This document shows positions 7,902 through 15,863 of a DNA stretch of 22,523 nt, piece by piece. The DNA is from TH5896 sp049578985 (GTDB lineage: Archaea > Thermoproteota > Nitrososphaeria > Nitrososphaerales > Nitrososphaeraceae), in NCBI GenBank assembly GCA_049578985.1, contig JBAUMZ010000048.1, positions 1-22,523 of the forward strand, given 5' to 3'. The position numbers and the translations under genes are program-made. Under the pieces are notes generated by a model, which had not been told where the DNA came from, made no database searches, and worked only from the letters and a program-made list of their open reading frames with translations. The first letter of the stretch is position 1; every line of letters starts with the position of its first letter.

Positions 7902-8408
7902 TTAATTGGTAGTTTTATTTTCTGCGATTATCGAAGCGAATGAATCAGATTCATACTTGTAGGCGTCATCCAATAAGTTTCTCGATGTCTCATTAAGACT
8001 TGTATCGCCCGTTCTAATAAAATCCCCAAATAGAGCATTGCTCTCGCGCTCCGAGTTCAGGCTTTTGACATAAAGATCAAGTGCATTTTGGAATTTTTCA
8101 GGCGTGCTCAAACTAGATGCCCTAGCTATCAATTGGTCGTATTGAGGCAAAGAGGAATCAGTGATTCGGACAATCTGCTGATCATCATATTCGCCCTTTT
8201 TCCACTTGCCAAACTCGTCATCATAATTTTGAGATATTCGATTAGTATCATTGACCAAAGCATAGAAGTTATTCAGAAATTCCGTATCCTCAGCTGCGGG
8301 TGAAGTTGATAGACCAATATTGACCTCGTTGCTAATAAAAATTAGGCTACTTACTGAAGCCAATAAAACAACTACCGCTATTCTCTGGATCCCTTTGCTA
8401 AATAGCAA
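7902..8408 (-). CDS. Exported helical protein of unknown function
   Basis: A 168-residue protein. The start is a TTG at 8408; no ATG lies upstream in frame. Residues 10-26 are a hydrophobic signal or anchor (IAVVVLLASVSSLIFIS). The remainder is acidic and mostly helical: DTEFLNNFYALVNDTNRISQ, then QYDQLIARASSLSTPEKFQ, then LYVKSLNSERESNALFGDF. The helical pattern is like a four-helix bundle of sensor-type or lipoprotein-type domains, but no family is recognised and no lipobox cysteine is present. It is probably on the outer face of the membrane. It is transcribed in the same direction as the two small genes downstream, with 124 bases between them. Confidence 0.8.
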   Translation of the reverse strand: MLFSKGIQRIAVVVLLASVSSLIFISNEVNIGLSTSPAAEDTEFLNNFYALVNDTNRISQNYDDEFGKWKKGEYDDQQIVRITDSSLPQYDQLIARASSLSTPEKFQNALDLYVKSLNSERESNALFGDFIRTGDTSLNETSRNLLDDAYKYESDSFASIIAENKTTN

Positions 8409-9378
8409 CTTAACTATAAAACTACAACAGCTTGTACTTATTCGTTTTCTCTACTCTTTTCTATTGTATTGAATTTGAATCTAGCCGCGCATTACTGATA
8501 GGCTTCCCACCAACTTACATCACCAGCTACCCTGTTAACCAGAAATAGAAGACTTGGCCTTCAAAATGGTCCAAGATAATATTGATCAGCCACAGGTTGG
8601 TAATCAAAACATAGTCATGGATATCCATATAATTAGGATTCAATCTTTGCAATGTTTATACTAATACACTTTCATGAAGCAACGTTTTTATGATGATAAA
8701 CTTTGCCGGTTACCGCTCTTTAATTTATCCTTGTTTAATACTGCTTAGAATACCTAGAATCATCCATCTCTTGATTTAGCATATTAATATTGAACCTAAC
8801 CACCATGCAACATACACCTATTTATCATTACCATAATGAGTGATATATGGTTGAAACATCTTCGACACTTTCCGCGCAACTCCAAGTACAATCTCTTTAA
8901 TTCTAACAGGTTTCTCTATCGTAAGGTAGAGATATGTTAAATGGATGCTTTATGTTCGTGATGATATCCCCTTAGTTTCCTTTTATATCAAAAAAAAGAA
9001 AGATTGCCCTCATGAGTTATGATAGGCATGTTTGAATGATATTTTGGTACCTCATGTAGTCTTAATTCGCATGGTTATCACTCGAAAAACAGCGCAGGGA
9101 TATGCACCTGTCCTGTCACTACTCCCAAAAGCCTTTGAATCGTGCGATCGTCCCCTACAAAATTGACATGGAAAATATATCCAAATTATAGATTATGCCA
9201 TTGCATTGTCAAGTATCTTGGTATGCAGATGTTACACTAGGAATACTGATTTAATGAATTATCAATTTGTCGTGACGCCTTATTTCGGTCAAATTGGTCT
9301 CAATAATATCCATTAGGAAATTAAAGGCGTGTTTAAGGAGATATCTTATATAAATGTTAAAGCATTAATAATATAGGA
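8409..9378. other. Non-coding stretch between divergent genes
   Basis: Nearly 1 kb without a convincing gene. The only small structure seen is a 6-bp stem (TCTCTA...TAGAGA) near 8912-8931. A short open frame around 8566-8664 (about 32 codons) has no promoter or ribosome-binding site and is not called. The right end carries the TATA box of the gene at 9379. Confidence 0.6.
9346..9353 (+). promoter_or_regulatory. TATA box of the helical acidic protein
   Basis: TTATATAA centred about 29 bases before the ATG at 9379, preceded by a purine-rich AAGGAG-type stretch that may serve as the BRE. The spacing predicts a leader of only a few bases. Confidence 0.6.
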
Positions 9379-9918
9379 ATGACATACCCTAAAGGCACGG
9401 CAAGATCAAGTAATGTGACTGGCACAAGTGACACGGCTAGCACTACCGATATGATTGATGAAGCAAAAGAAGCAGAGGAAGAGGTAGAGGCCGAAGACAC
9501 ATCAGAAGCCGCATCAGAAGCAACTACAACGTCCACTGTTGATCCAAATATTCAACAAAAAATAGACTCAGTAAAGAATTTCGCAAGTACAGTAAGGGAT
9601 ATATCGGCAAGTATTAGAGATACTGTACGAGCTTTACGTGAGACCGGGGCGATTGATGAGTTGATTGCAGCTGTTCATGAAGCGACTATTACAATGAGAG
9701 ATACTACAATAGAGATAAGTAAAATATCTAAAGATCTCAAGGAGAAGGGAATGATCAAGGATACTGCCAAGACGTTAGACGAAACCGTTGCAGCAGCAAA
9801 TGAAGCATCCGAATCATTCAGACAAACGGTGGAAGATATGAAAGAGGCAGCTCCTCAGACAGCTGAGGTCATAAAGAAAGCTAGAGAGCGTGTAAAGACT
9901 AAGAAAGCTAATAGATAA
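9379..9918 (+). CDS. Acidic/helical coiled-coil protein of unknown function
   Basis: A 179-residue soluble protein with no signal peptide. Residues about 1-58 are low-complexity, rich in Thr, Ser and Ala, with an acidic run EEEVEAEDTSEAASEA. From about residue 58 it is almost wholly amphipathic helix with repeated patterns (STVRDISASIRDTVRALRET, DTTIEISKISKDLKEKG, TLDETVAAANEASESFRQTV), like methyl-accepting or apolipoprotein-like coiled coils. The C-terminus is basic (KKARERVKTKKANR). This suggests a self-associating or membrane-surface/DNA-associated structural protein, which is inference. It has its own strong TATA box and no operon partner. Confidence 0.85.
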   Translation: MTYPKGTARSSNVTGTSDTASTTDMIDEAKEAEEEVEAEDTSEAASEATTTSTVDPNIQQKIDSVKNFASTVRDISASIRDTVRALRETGAIDELIAAVHEATITMRDTTIEISKISKDLKEKGMIKDTAKTLDETVAAANEASESFRQTVEDMKEAAPQTAEVIKKARERVKTKKANR

Positions 9919-10228
9919 AATCACCTAAGCTAGATTTTGCTTCTAGCGAATAATTTTTTTATGTTGATCTCTACGTCTATTTTGGTGAACTTGTATCGCA
10001 CCAATATATCCACGTCTTTGGATGGTGCATGCGTTGTACCTTCATCATGTACTAAAACAATGGTTGATAATTCGCTCCAAGATGCGCTATACCCTAAATC
10101 CTAGAGATCTTGTTGTTGTTCGTCTTATACGATGAAGCATCATCAGGAGCTATCATGATTCGTGTTCGCTGCCTCATCACAAGATTTTTTACCTTAATTC
10201 TTCAAGTTCTTATTGGTAGACTTGCCAC
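9919..10228. other. Intergenic stretch, nothing recognised
   Basis: Some 310 bases between two plus-strand genes. I see no gene, no strong repeat and no clear terminator. A TTAATTC near 10195-10201 could be the TATA box of the patatin gene. Confidence 0.5.
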
Positions 10229-11692
10229 ATGAATAAGAAAATGGATATTCCTGAGAAGGAAAGAGCGATAGTACTTCAAGGGGGTGGATCTCTTGGTGCC
10301 TATGAAGCTGGAGCTTACAGGGCGCTTTACGAATCTCTCTCTGAAAAAGACACTAAGGAAGGAAGGAAAGGGAGATCTACCTTTGATATAGTTGCAGGCA
10401 CTTCGATTGGGGCTATCAACGCTGCAGTTCTTGTAAGTTACGTCGTAGAGAATCATACCTACGAGGGGTCAGCTGAGAGACTTATTGATTTCTGGAATTA
10501 CCTCTCCAAAGAATCGATGGTGGATACTAATCCCTTTTTTAAACCCTGGTGGGATTATTGGCATGCAATTAATAGAGAGATTGCGACTGGAGAAGCAGCA
10601 AGAAGGTATTTTTCAGCTAAAGAGTTTGCAATATTTGGAGTACCAAATGTTTTTTATCCGCATAGGCCTACCCATGACAGTAGATTTTACGATTCCGACA
10701 ACACTTGGTATCGTTATAGTAACGAACCTCTGAAACGGAGTCTGGAAAGGTTTGCAAAATTTCCAATAGCTACTGATACGGAAGACAATCAGCCAAGACT
10801 CTTACTGGTGGCAGTCGATGTAGCAGATGGTATCCCCGTTACATTCGATAGTTATCCTAAAGATGACGGAAGACGTAAAACCGAATACGGAAGATTTCTT
10901 AGTCACAAAGATAAAGAAATTGGATTTGAACATGTAGTCCATTATGACAAGGGGATCACATCAGATCAAGTTATGGCAAGCGGATCATTTCCAGTCAATT
11001 TTGATTTTACTAAAATAGAAGTTGAAAGCTACTCCTCTAAACCTACTAGTAGTGACGCTAAGACACCTAATACTGTAAACGCCAGCGGTTACAGGAAATG
11101 TATGCGTTATTTTTGGGATGGAGGCCTTATGACCAATACCCCGCTAATGCAGTTAGTTATAATGCATAGACAATATTGGTTGAAGGTAAGAGGGTTAAAA
11201 GATAATGTTCCTCGATTAGGTATCTGCGTAATAAATTTACATCCTAAAAAACAGACAGGGATTCCTTCTGATAGGGACGGCGTTATCAACAGAAATAATG
11301 ACATAACTTTTTCAGATAGGACAGATCAAGAGCAGGCCACGCTCTTGTTGATATCTGATTATGTTGATCTGATAAGAGAGCTGTTAAATGCTGCAGAGGA
11401 GAAAGGGGTGGACAAGAACTTTATAGCCAATCTCTTAAACCGGAAAACCACTTTCCACGGTCAGTTCATGAAGCCAAGACGATTCCAAGACATACTGGAA
11501 GGACGGTGGCAGATAGACGAAATTATACGCGTAAACAGGGAAAACGATGCTGACACTATTTCTAACAAGATATTTGATTTCTCTTCTGAAACTATAAATC
11601 TATTACTTGAACGAGGATATGATGATGCTCTAGATGGACTTGAAGAGTATATGCGAAATCAACCTAGCAGAACTTCTCAAATTAAGGAATGA
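10229..11692 (+). CDS. Patatin-like phospholipase/acyl hydrolase
   Basis: A 487-residue protein from the ATG at 10229. The oxyanion-hole motif is QGGGSLGAYEAG (residues 17-28), the nucleophile elbow is GTSIG (57-61, Ser59), and the catalytic aspartate is in DGG (Asp297, in WDGGLMTNTPL). These are all the parts of the Ser-Asp dyad of patatin-like phospholipases. Length is above a bare patatin domain: a long insert between motifs (about 70-290) and a helical C-terminal part of about 170 residues are unassigned. There is no signal peptide, so the enzyme is probably cytosolic, hydrolysing acyl esters of lipids. Archaeal membrane lipids are ether-linked, so its natural substrate is an open question; stored polyesters or imported fatty esters are possible. 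Convergent with the DUF1622 gene. Confidence 0.95.
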   Translation: MNKKMDIPEKERAIVLQGGGSLGAYEAGAYRALYESLSEKDTKEGRKGRSTFDIVAGTSIGAINAAVLVSYVVENHTYEGSAERLIDFWNYLSKESMVDTNPFFKPWWDYWHAINREIATGEAARRYFSAKEFAIFGVPNVFYPHRPTHDSRFYDSDNTWYRYSNEPLKRSLERFAKFPIATDTEDNQPRLLLVAVDVADGIPVTFDSYPKDDGRRKTEYGRFLSHKDKEIGFEHVVHYDKGITSDQVMASGSFPVNFDFTKIEVESYSSKPTSSDAKTPNTVNASGYRKCMRYFWDGGLMTNTPLMQLVIMHRQYWLKVRGLKDNVPRLGICVINLHPKKQTGIPSDRDGVINRNNDITFSDRTDQEQATLLLISDYVDLIRELLNAAEEKGVDKNFIANLLNRKTTFHGQFMKPRRFQDILEGRWQIDEIIRVNRENDADTISNKIFDFSSETINLLLERGYDDALDGLEEYMRNQPSRTSQIKE

Positions 11693-11883
11693 GTATTTCT
11701 AATAATAATGCTTACCAATCGAATAACTTTCTATTTGAGATAACGAAGTTGACCTCCCTGCAGATAAACTTTCACACAGGTTAGATTTATTGCCATATCC
11801 TATATGAGACCTTTGAGAACGAAATTTGATTACAGTGCTATATCCAATCCGGCTTTAGTTCTAATAGTTTCTAAAAGAATTAT

Positions 11884-12264
11884 TCAAATATCTCTTTTAT
11901 TCGTATTCGATTCCTCGTTAGCACTCATCTCTATTTCTTTTGAGAGGGACCAGCTTAGTAATATTCTTAGAACTACTATCAGTACCAATACGGCTGTTTC
12001 TTCTATTGTCGGCTCTAATATAGTCCGGAGTAGATCAGCGGCGATCAAGAAATCTAGTGTGATGAGAAGACCCCTTAACATTCTTGCCACAATATTGCGA
12101 ACATATATCTGTCGCTGCTGCTTCCTTACTTTAGAGAAAAGCAGCTGGACCAAATTAGCTAATGTAATAATGACTATCGCAGCTATAAGAATTGCAACAA
12201 TTATTTCAATAATTAAGACTATGTATTCGACTATTATGTGAAAAATTTCAGGGCTTCCCACCAA
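11884..12264 (-). CDS. DUF1622 family membrane protein
   Basis: A 126-residue protein with a TTG at 12264 or GTG at 12261 as start. Three hydrophobic segments: about 10-43 (EYIVLIIEIIVAILIAA and on), about 63-80 (LRGLLITLDFLIAADLLR), and about 88-107 (TAVLVLIVVLRILLSW). The run LDFLIAADLLRTILEPT followed by a helix ending in SLSKEIE is typical of DUF1622, whose function is unknown. The opposite-strand frame over the same DNA is a shadow. A TATATAAAAT box (12276-12285, minus strand) lies close upstream, consistent with a very short or absent leader. Confidence 0.85.
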   Translation of the reverse strand: MVGSPEIFHIIVEYIVLIIEIIVAILIAAIVIITLANLVQLLFSKVRKQQRQIYVRNIVARMLRGLLITLDFLIAADLLRTILEPTIEETAVLVLIVVLRILLSWSLSKEIEMSANEESNTNKRDI

Positions 12265-12275
12265 GCTTTACGACT

Positions 12276-12285
12276 TATTTTATAT
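12276..12285 (-). promoter_or_regulatory. TATA box of the DUF1622 gene
   Basis: Reads TATATAAAAT on the minus strand, centred 17-20 bases before the TTG/GTG starts. This is slightly closer than usual, so the exact start codon is unsure. Confidence 0.5.
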
Positions 12286-12514
12286 AGTGTGTGTATACTT
12301 ATATCTTTGTTAAATCCGTTCCTGATATCAAAGTTAGGAGTAGATCATTATATTTCGCGTCTATGCTTAATTCGATCAACTATCAACCAGTACTAACAGC
12401 ATGAGATATCATCGGATTCAATCTACTTTTTGCCCAGTTATTGACTAAGGCAGAGTTAAAACACAAGCCATAAGTAACCGAAGACGTTATCTTGTGTACA
12501 GGAGAGCAATATGT

Positions 12515-12835
12515 ATGTCTTGGACTGATATGTACAACCAGTATGTAAAAAGTTATGAAAGTATGAATGAATTCTACAATGACTATGTCAATAAAATGAA
12601 AAAGCTAAATGAGTTATTCGAAGAAGCTTCACGAAACATCAGCAGAATGAATGACCTGTATCGCGATTTGGTTAAAGTCAATGAAAATATGTACAATCTA
12701 TATACCCAGTATTTCAATCATTTCCAGAAATTGAATCAACAGTGGATGGAGTCAGTGTGGGGCCCTTTTTTAGCAAAAGTACAAGAGCAAGGGAAGGAAG
12801 AGATAAAGACTACAACGGAAGAAAAGAAGGAATAA
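12515..12835 (+). CDS. Small coiled-coil protein, PhaE/phasin-like
   Basis: A 106-residue protein. The ATG at 12515 (MSWTDMYNQYVKSYESMNEF) is preferred over the GTG at 12494 because AGGAGA lies nine bases before it. Nearly the whole chain is helix with regularly spaced aromatic and Asn/Met residues (SRMNDLYRDLVKVNENMYNL, then YTQYFNHFQKLNQQWMESVW), then an acidic/basic tail (EEIKTTTEEKKE). This pattern resembles PhaE, the non-catalytic partner of class III polyhydroxyalkanoate synthase, or phasins, which Nitrososphaerales are known to encode. The similarity is by eye only. No phaC gene follows, which is expected if it were a true PhaE operon. A strong but start-less ribosome-binding site lies five bases after its stop. 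Confidence 0.78.
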   Translation: MSWTDMYNQYVKSYESMNEFYNDYVNKMKKLNELFEEASRNISRMNDLYRDLVKVNENMYNLYTQYFNHFQKLNQQWMESVWGPFLAKVQEQGKEEIKTTTEEKKE

Positions 12836-12839
12836 GATT

Positions 12840-12846
12840 AAGGAGG
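12840..12846 (+). promoter_or_regulatory. Orphan Shine-Dalgarno-like site
   Basis: AAGGAGG five bases after the stop of the coiled-coil gene. No ATG, GTG or TTG follows within usable distance. It suggests that a co-translated downstream gene has been lost, or it is chance. Confidence 0.4.
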
Positions 12847-12965
12847 ACAAAAACTAGAACGAAACTCAAGGAAGCGAGAAAAAGCGAAAAACACAGTAGG
12901 AACCATCGAAAGGGAACAGAGAATGCATCTCAGATATAATATTGGTAACAAAAATTAGTATCTAT

Positions 12966-12996
12966 TAATTGGGAAAGTGAGGAAGCTGCCCAATTA
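12966..12996. terminator. Perfect 8-bp stem-loop between convergent genes
   Basis: TAATTGGG (12966-12973) pairs perfectly with CCCAATTA (12989-12996) around a 15-base loop; CTATTTTTGG follows 15 bases later. It lies in the 348-base gap between convergent genes, in which I see no other gene. A 3'-end role is inference. Confidence 0.35.
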
Positions 12997-13183
12997 TCAG
13001 GCTCCAACTGCTATTTTTGGATCTTCTTGCAGGCCCTGGAACTAACCACCAAGGGCGCAGATTCGAGTATCAACGGAATGTAGATTCTAAGAATGCAAGA
13101 AGCTAAGCCTTGACTAGGTTACTATATGCCTTTACCGAGACATTCTTGTCACTTTCATCGATAAAAGAGGTTTGTTTAATCGA

Positions 13184-14737
13184 TTATTTTTTGACAAGAG
13201 ATACAGGATATTGGGTTGGTGTCGCTTCTACAAACCATTTTCCCGTTTTTACATCCATCAATAGTTTAATCTTGGTCATGCCTCCGTCTGGGGATTTAGC
13301 TGTATAGATACCGTAGACGCCGAACTTGCCTGAAGGGCCTATAAATATAGTTTCGCCATGACCATTGGTTGTCACAACCTGTTCCAATCCTCCATTTTCA
13401 AAATTAACAGCAACAGGCAGCCCAGCCAACGATAATGGTTCCCTCTCTGTATCCACGGCTTTCGCATTCAACATATATACACTAAATGATGGTCTTTGTT
13501 GCCATTCACTATGAATTATTGGAAGAAGATCTTTAGTAATTTCAGCAGCAATCGGTAATACTCCCTCGTAATTCCTATCAAACCACATGTTCCTGGCCTG
13601 TGTAAACTTCTCTTGGATAGTAGGTGTGTAATCTCCTGAATTCTTTGCTTCATCAACTAGAACGGTTAAGTAGCTCAATATCTTGGCTGTAGTAATCTCC
13701 GCAGTTTCCATATCCCCATTGGAGATAACCTGGTGTAAAATTGGTTTAAATTCGTTGATTCGCAATACAGCAAAATCTGCGTTTCTACCCAGAGGATAAC
13801 GTAGATCAGCACCACCTATCAATGTATTGCTGATGCCTCTCATGAGTAACCCATCTGCATTTTCTTCAGGAACGCCTGCGCTACGAATTCCGGTCAGCGA
13901 GAATTCTTGCGCTTGTGACAATACAGCGTTTTTCGCAAGTTCTTGATAACCCATAGCCTCATAAGATATGCCATTTCCCACTTGCTTGATATAAATATTC
14001 ATATCTGGTTTTAGAATTTTTATATTCTCTAATGGATCTAGTTTATATTTCAACGTAAAACCGCTAGGAATTCCATCTGCTTCAAGCTTGGTTAGAGCCG
14101 TTCCCTGAGCCGGACCAAATCCAATGAAATAGACACCTGGTTTGTCAATACTGAACGTGCTCTTTCCTAGCGTTAGGTATGGATATTTATACCAGCTTAC
14201 TTGACTAAGCGGGACGTACCCCTTATCTCCTTCTTCTGCTGGGAGTGTTATAACTTGTAGAGCTGTCAAGTCCTGAAAGTCACCCAATATCGGTTTGATG
14301 AAGTAGGAGAATGAGTATACGCCTGCCTTTGTAAATTCAACTTTAATGGCTCCGATTAGGTATTCTTCATTGAATGATTCATCTTCTCCTTGCGGTGCAT
14401 AGTCGGCCGCATTGTTTAGCGATGTTGTTGAATTGTTATCATCGGTGGAGTTCGCACTCGTAGTTGCATTGCCGATGATAGGAGCTTGAGGCTCTACCGG
14501 AGCTGGAGGAGCAGGAGGAGCCTCTGACTTGACCCATGATACTGAACAAGCAGTGGGACAGAACGCTGGAAATACAAAAAAACCTTCTTTGTCCTGCAAA
14601 TGGGGAACATTAGCTAAATTAATGATTTTGTATGCACCGAGATCCTGTTCCGTATCTTCAGCGTATGCCTCTGAAGCCATGTAAATAGAAAAAACTGCAA
14701 AAAGAAGCGGCGAAGAAGCAATTAGTGAAAATCGCAT
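13184..14737 (-). CDS. Large exported protein of unknown function
   Basis: A 517-residue protein from the ATG at 14737. Residues 1-26 are a signal peptide ending ASEAYA-EDTEQ. A Cys pair (FPAFCPTACSVSW, about 58-70) is followed by a Pro-rich linker (APPAPPAPVEPQAP). Two beta-rich modules follow, each with a GVYSFSYF/GVYFIGFG-type strand, then a mixed central part with GGADLRYPLGRNADFAVLR, a helical stretch (TAKILSYLTVLVDEAKNSGD, about residues 355-375), and a C-terminal Ig-like module (PLSLAGLPVAVNFENGG to the end). I do not recognise a family. It probably sits at the cell surface, but no C-terminal anchor is visible. It is divergent from the four-helix membrane protein at 14990 across a repeat-bearing 250-base region. 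Confidence 0.88.
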   Translation of the reverse strand: MRFSLIASSPLLFAVFSIYMASEAYAEDTEQDLGAYKIINLANVPHLQDKEGFFVFPAFCPTACSVSWVKSEAPPAPPAPVEPQAPIIGNATTSANSTDDNNSTTSLNNAADYAPQGEDESFNEEYLIGAIKVEFTKAGVYSFSYFIKPILGDFQDLTALQVITLPAEEGDKGYVPLSQVSWYKYPYLTLGKSTFSIDKPGVYFIGFGPAQGTALTKLEADGIPSGFTLKYKLDPLENIKILKPDMNIYIKQVGNGISYEAMGYQELAKNAVLSQAQEFSLTGIRSAGVPEENADGLLMRGISNTLIGGADLRYPLGRNADFAVLRINEFKPILHQVISNGDMETAEITTAKILSYLTVLVDEAKNSGDYTPTIQEKFTQARNMWFDRNYEGVLPIAAEITKDLLPIIHSEWQQRPSFSVYMLNAKAVDTEREPLSLAGLPVAVNFENGGLEQVVTTNGHGETIFIGPSGKFGVYGIYTAKSPDGGMTKIKLLMDVKTGKWFVEATPTQYPVSLVKK

Positions 14738-14759
14738 ATGGACGAATAAAATAATCAGA

Positions 14760-14767
14760 TATAAAAG
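14760..14767 (-). promoter_or_regulatory. TATA box of the large exported protein
   Basis: TTTTATAT on the minus strand, centred 26 bases before the ATG at 14737, predicting a leaderless or nearly leaderless message. Confidence 0.55.
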
Positions 14768-14810
14768 TTGTATAGGAACTTAGTTCTTATATTCAGACAC
14801 TTCAAGCCTA

Positions 14811-14913
14811 ATGATTACTCAACCGTAGATTGTAGATTAGCTGTAGCTATAACCGGTAGCTTCATGATTACTTGGTTGTATGATTACTTCCGGTACCTGG
14901 TTGTATGATTACT
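14811..14913. repeat. Four copies of ATGATTACT in a divergent promoter region
   Basis: ATGATTACT occurs at 14811, 14864, 14880 and 14905. The last two lie inside a longer direct repeat, GGTTGTATGATTACTTCC, at 14874-14891 and 14899-14916. All face the same way, between the divergent genes at 14737 and 14990. They could be operator sites. Confidence 0.8.
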
Positions 14914-14956
14914 TCCTACTTTTAGGAGACTGGCGTTTAAAACAATGATATGCAAC

Positions 14957-14967
14957 ATTAATATTTA
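14957..14967 (+). promoter_or_regulatory. Candidate TATA box of the four-helix membrane protein
   Basis: ATTAATATTTA centred 28 bases before the ATG at 14990. This supports 14990 rather than the in-frame ATG at 14945 as the start. Confidence 0.5.
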
Positions 14968-14989
14968 CAACTTGAATGCTCGCTGTATT

Positions 14990-15568
14990 ATGACAAATAG
15001 CTCAAAGGCGGATAATGATTTATCAAACATTTGGACCAAGAGATTTATAGCAGCAGCTATAGTACAAGGTGCTATAATTGTAGTATTAACCGCTTTCTTG
15101 ATTGTAAGCGATACCTCCTTCATGAAGCCTGGAATATCAAGGGTTATTGCGTCTGGTGGAGCAGGAACATGGTTTACATTTGGTTACTTTATGTATATCA
15201 TTGTAGGGGTAATCGGGATAGCAGTCTCAGCAATCTTCTACTATTATACGGAGGGGGTTATGAATAAACGATTATACTACTGCAAGAATAATATCGCTAA
15301 AGGGCTTGCATGGAGCCATTTTTTACTCATGAATATCGCAATAATAGCTGCGGCAGGTCTGCTTATGTATGCAGGCTATGCTGGAGGATCTGCCATGCTT
15401 CCAGAAAGTGTAGGAGGTAAAGGATTTGATGCGAGTCAAGCGCATGAAATACTTGCACCATTTGTTGAACCGACTGCAGCTGCAGTTCTAGTACTTCTTA
15501 TTGGAGTTACCTTAGGCGGAATAGGATTCTTATTCGTAAATTATCACAAGGACAGTAAGTATGGATAG
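14990..15568 (+). CDS. Four-helix membrane protein of unknown function
   Basis: A 192-residue protein from the ATG at 14990; the in-frame ATG at 14945 lies upstream of the likely TATA box. Four membrane segments: about residues 19-40, 61-85, 108-131 and 162-185. Between segments 3 and 4 is an outer loop rich in Gly (YAGYAGGSAMLPESVGGKGF). Histidines at 110, 152 and 186 sit near membrane edges, and the general look, with many Gly and aromatic residues in the helices (WFTFGYFMYIIVGVIG), recalls helices of heme-copper oxidase or related redox membrane subunits. That is a weak resemblance, not a family call. Divergent from the large exported protein and followed by a strong stem-loop. Confidence 0.85.
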   Translation: MTNSSKADNDLSNIWTKRFIAAAIVQGAIIVVLTAFLIVSDTSFMKPGISRVIASGGAGTWFTFGYFMYIIVGVIGIAVSAIFYYYTEGVMNKRLYYCKNNIAKGLAWSHFLLMNIAIIAAAGLLMYAGYAGGSAMLPESVGGKGFDASQAHEILAPFVEPTAAAVLVLLIGVTLGGIGFLFVNYHKDSKYG

Positions 15569-15696
15569 GGATTTATTTCTTCTATTCAATACGTTCTATA
15601 CATAATCGGAAGTTTTTGAATACTGGTCCAGACCGACAAAATTCGAAACACTGTGAGAACTACATTCATTAATGAGTTCAGGCGAAATAAATATGG

Positions 15697-15721
15697 ATGC
15701 TGTTGGTGTCCAACAGTGCAT
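15697..15721. terminator. Stem-loop after the four-helix membrane protein gene
   Basis: CTGTTGG (15700-15706) pairs perfectly with CCAACAG (15710-15716) around TGT. The outer ATGC/GCAT can extend it if two bases bulge. It lies in the 295-base gap between convergent genes, which otherwise holds nothing recognisable. A termination or 3'-end role is inferred. Confidence 0.35.
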
Positions 15722-15863
15722 TTATCCAAAAGCATAGATCGCTTCAATTAAAAACCAACTACCATAAATGAGTAAGACGTATCGAAGTGAAAGTAGATAG
15801 TTACTACTAGTGGTTCAACTGGTGGAGTACTAGGATAATCAAAACAATAGTCGGATTTTTTGA

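Noticed and set aside
8566..8664. Short plus-strand frame of 32 codons
   Set aside because: Too short, with no TATA box or ribosome-binding site; the open frame extends only a few codons upstream before a stop.
11804..12241. Plus-strand frame of 145 codons opposite the DUF1622 gene
   Set aside because: It is the antisense shadow of a recognisable DUF1622 protein.
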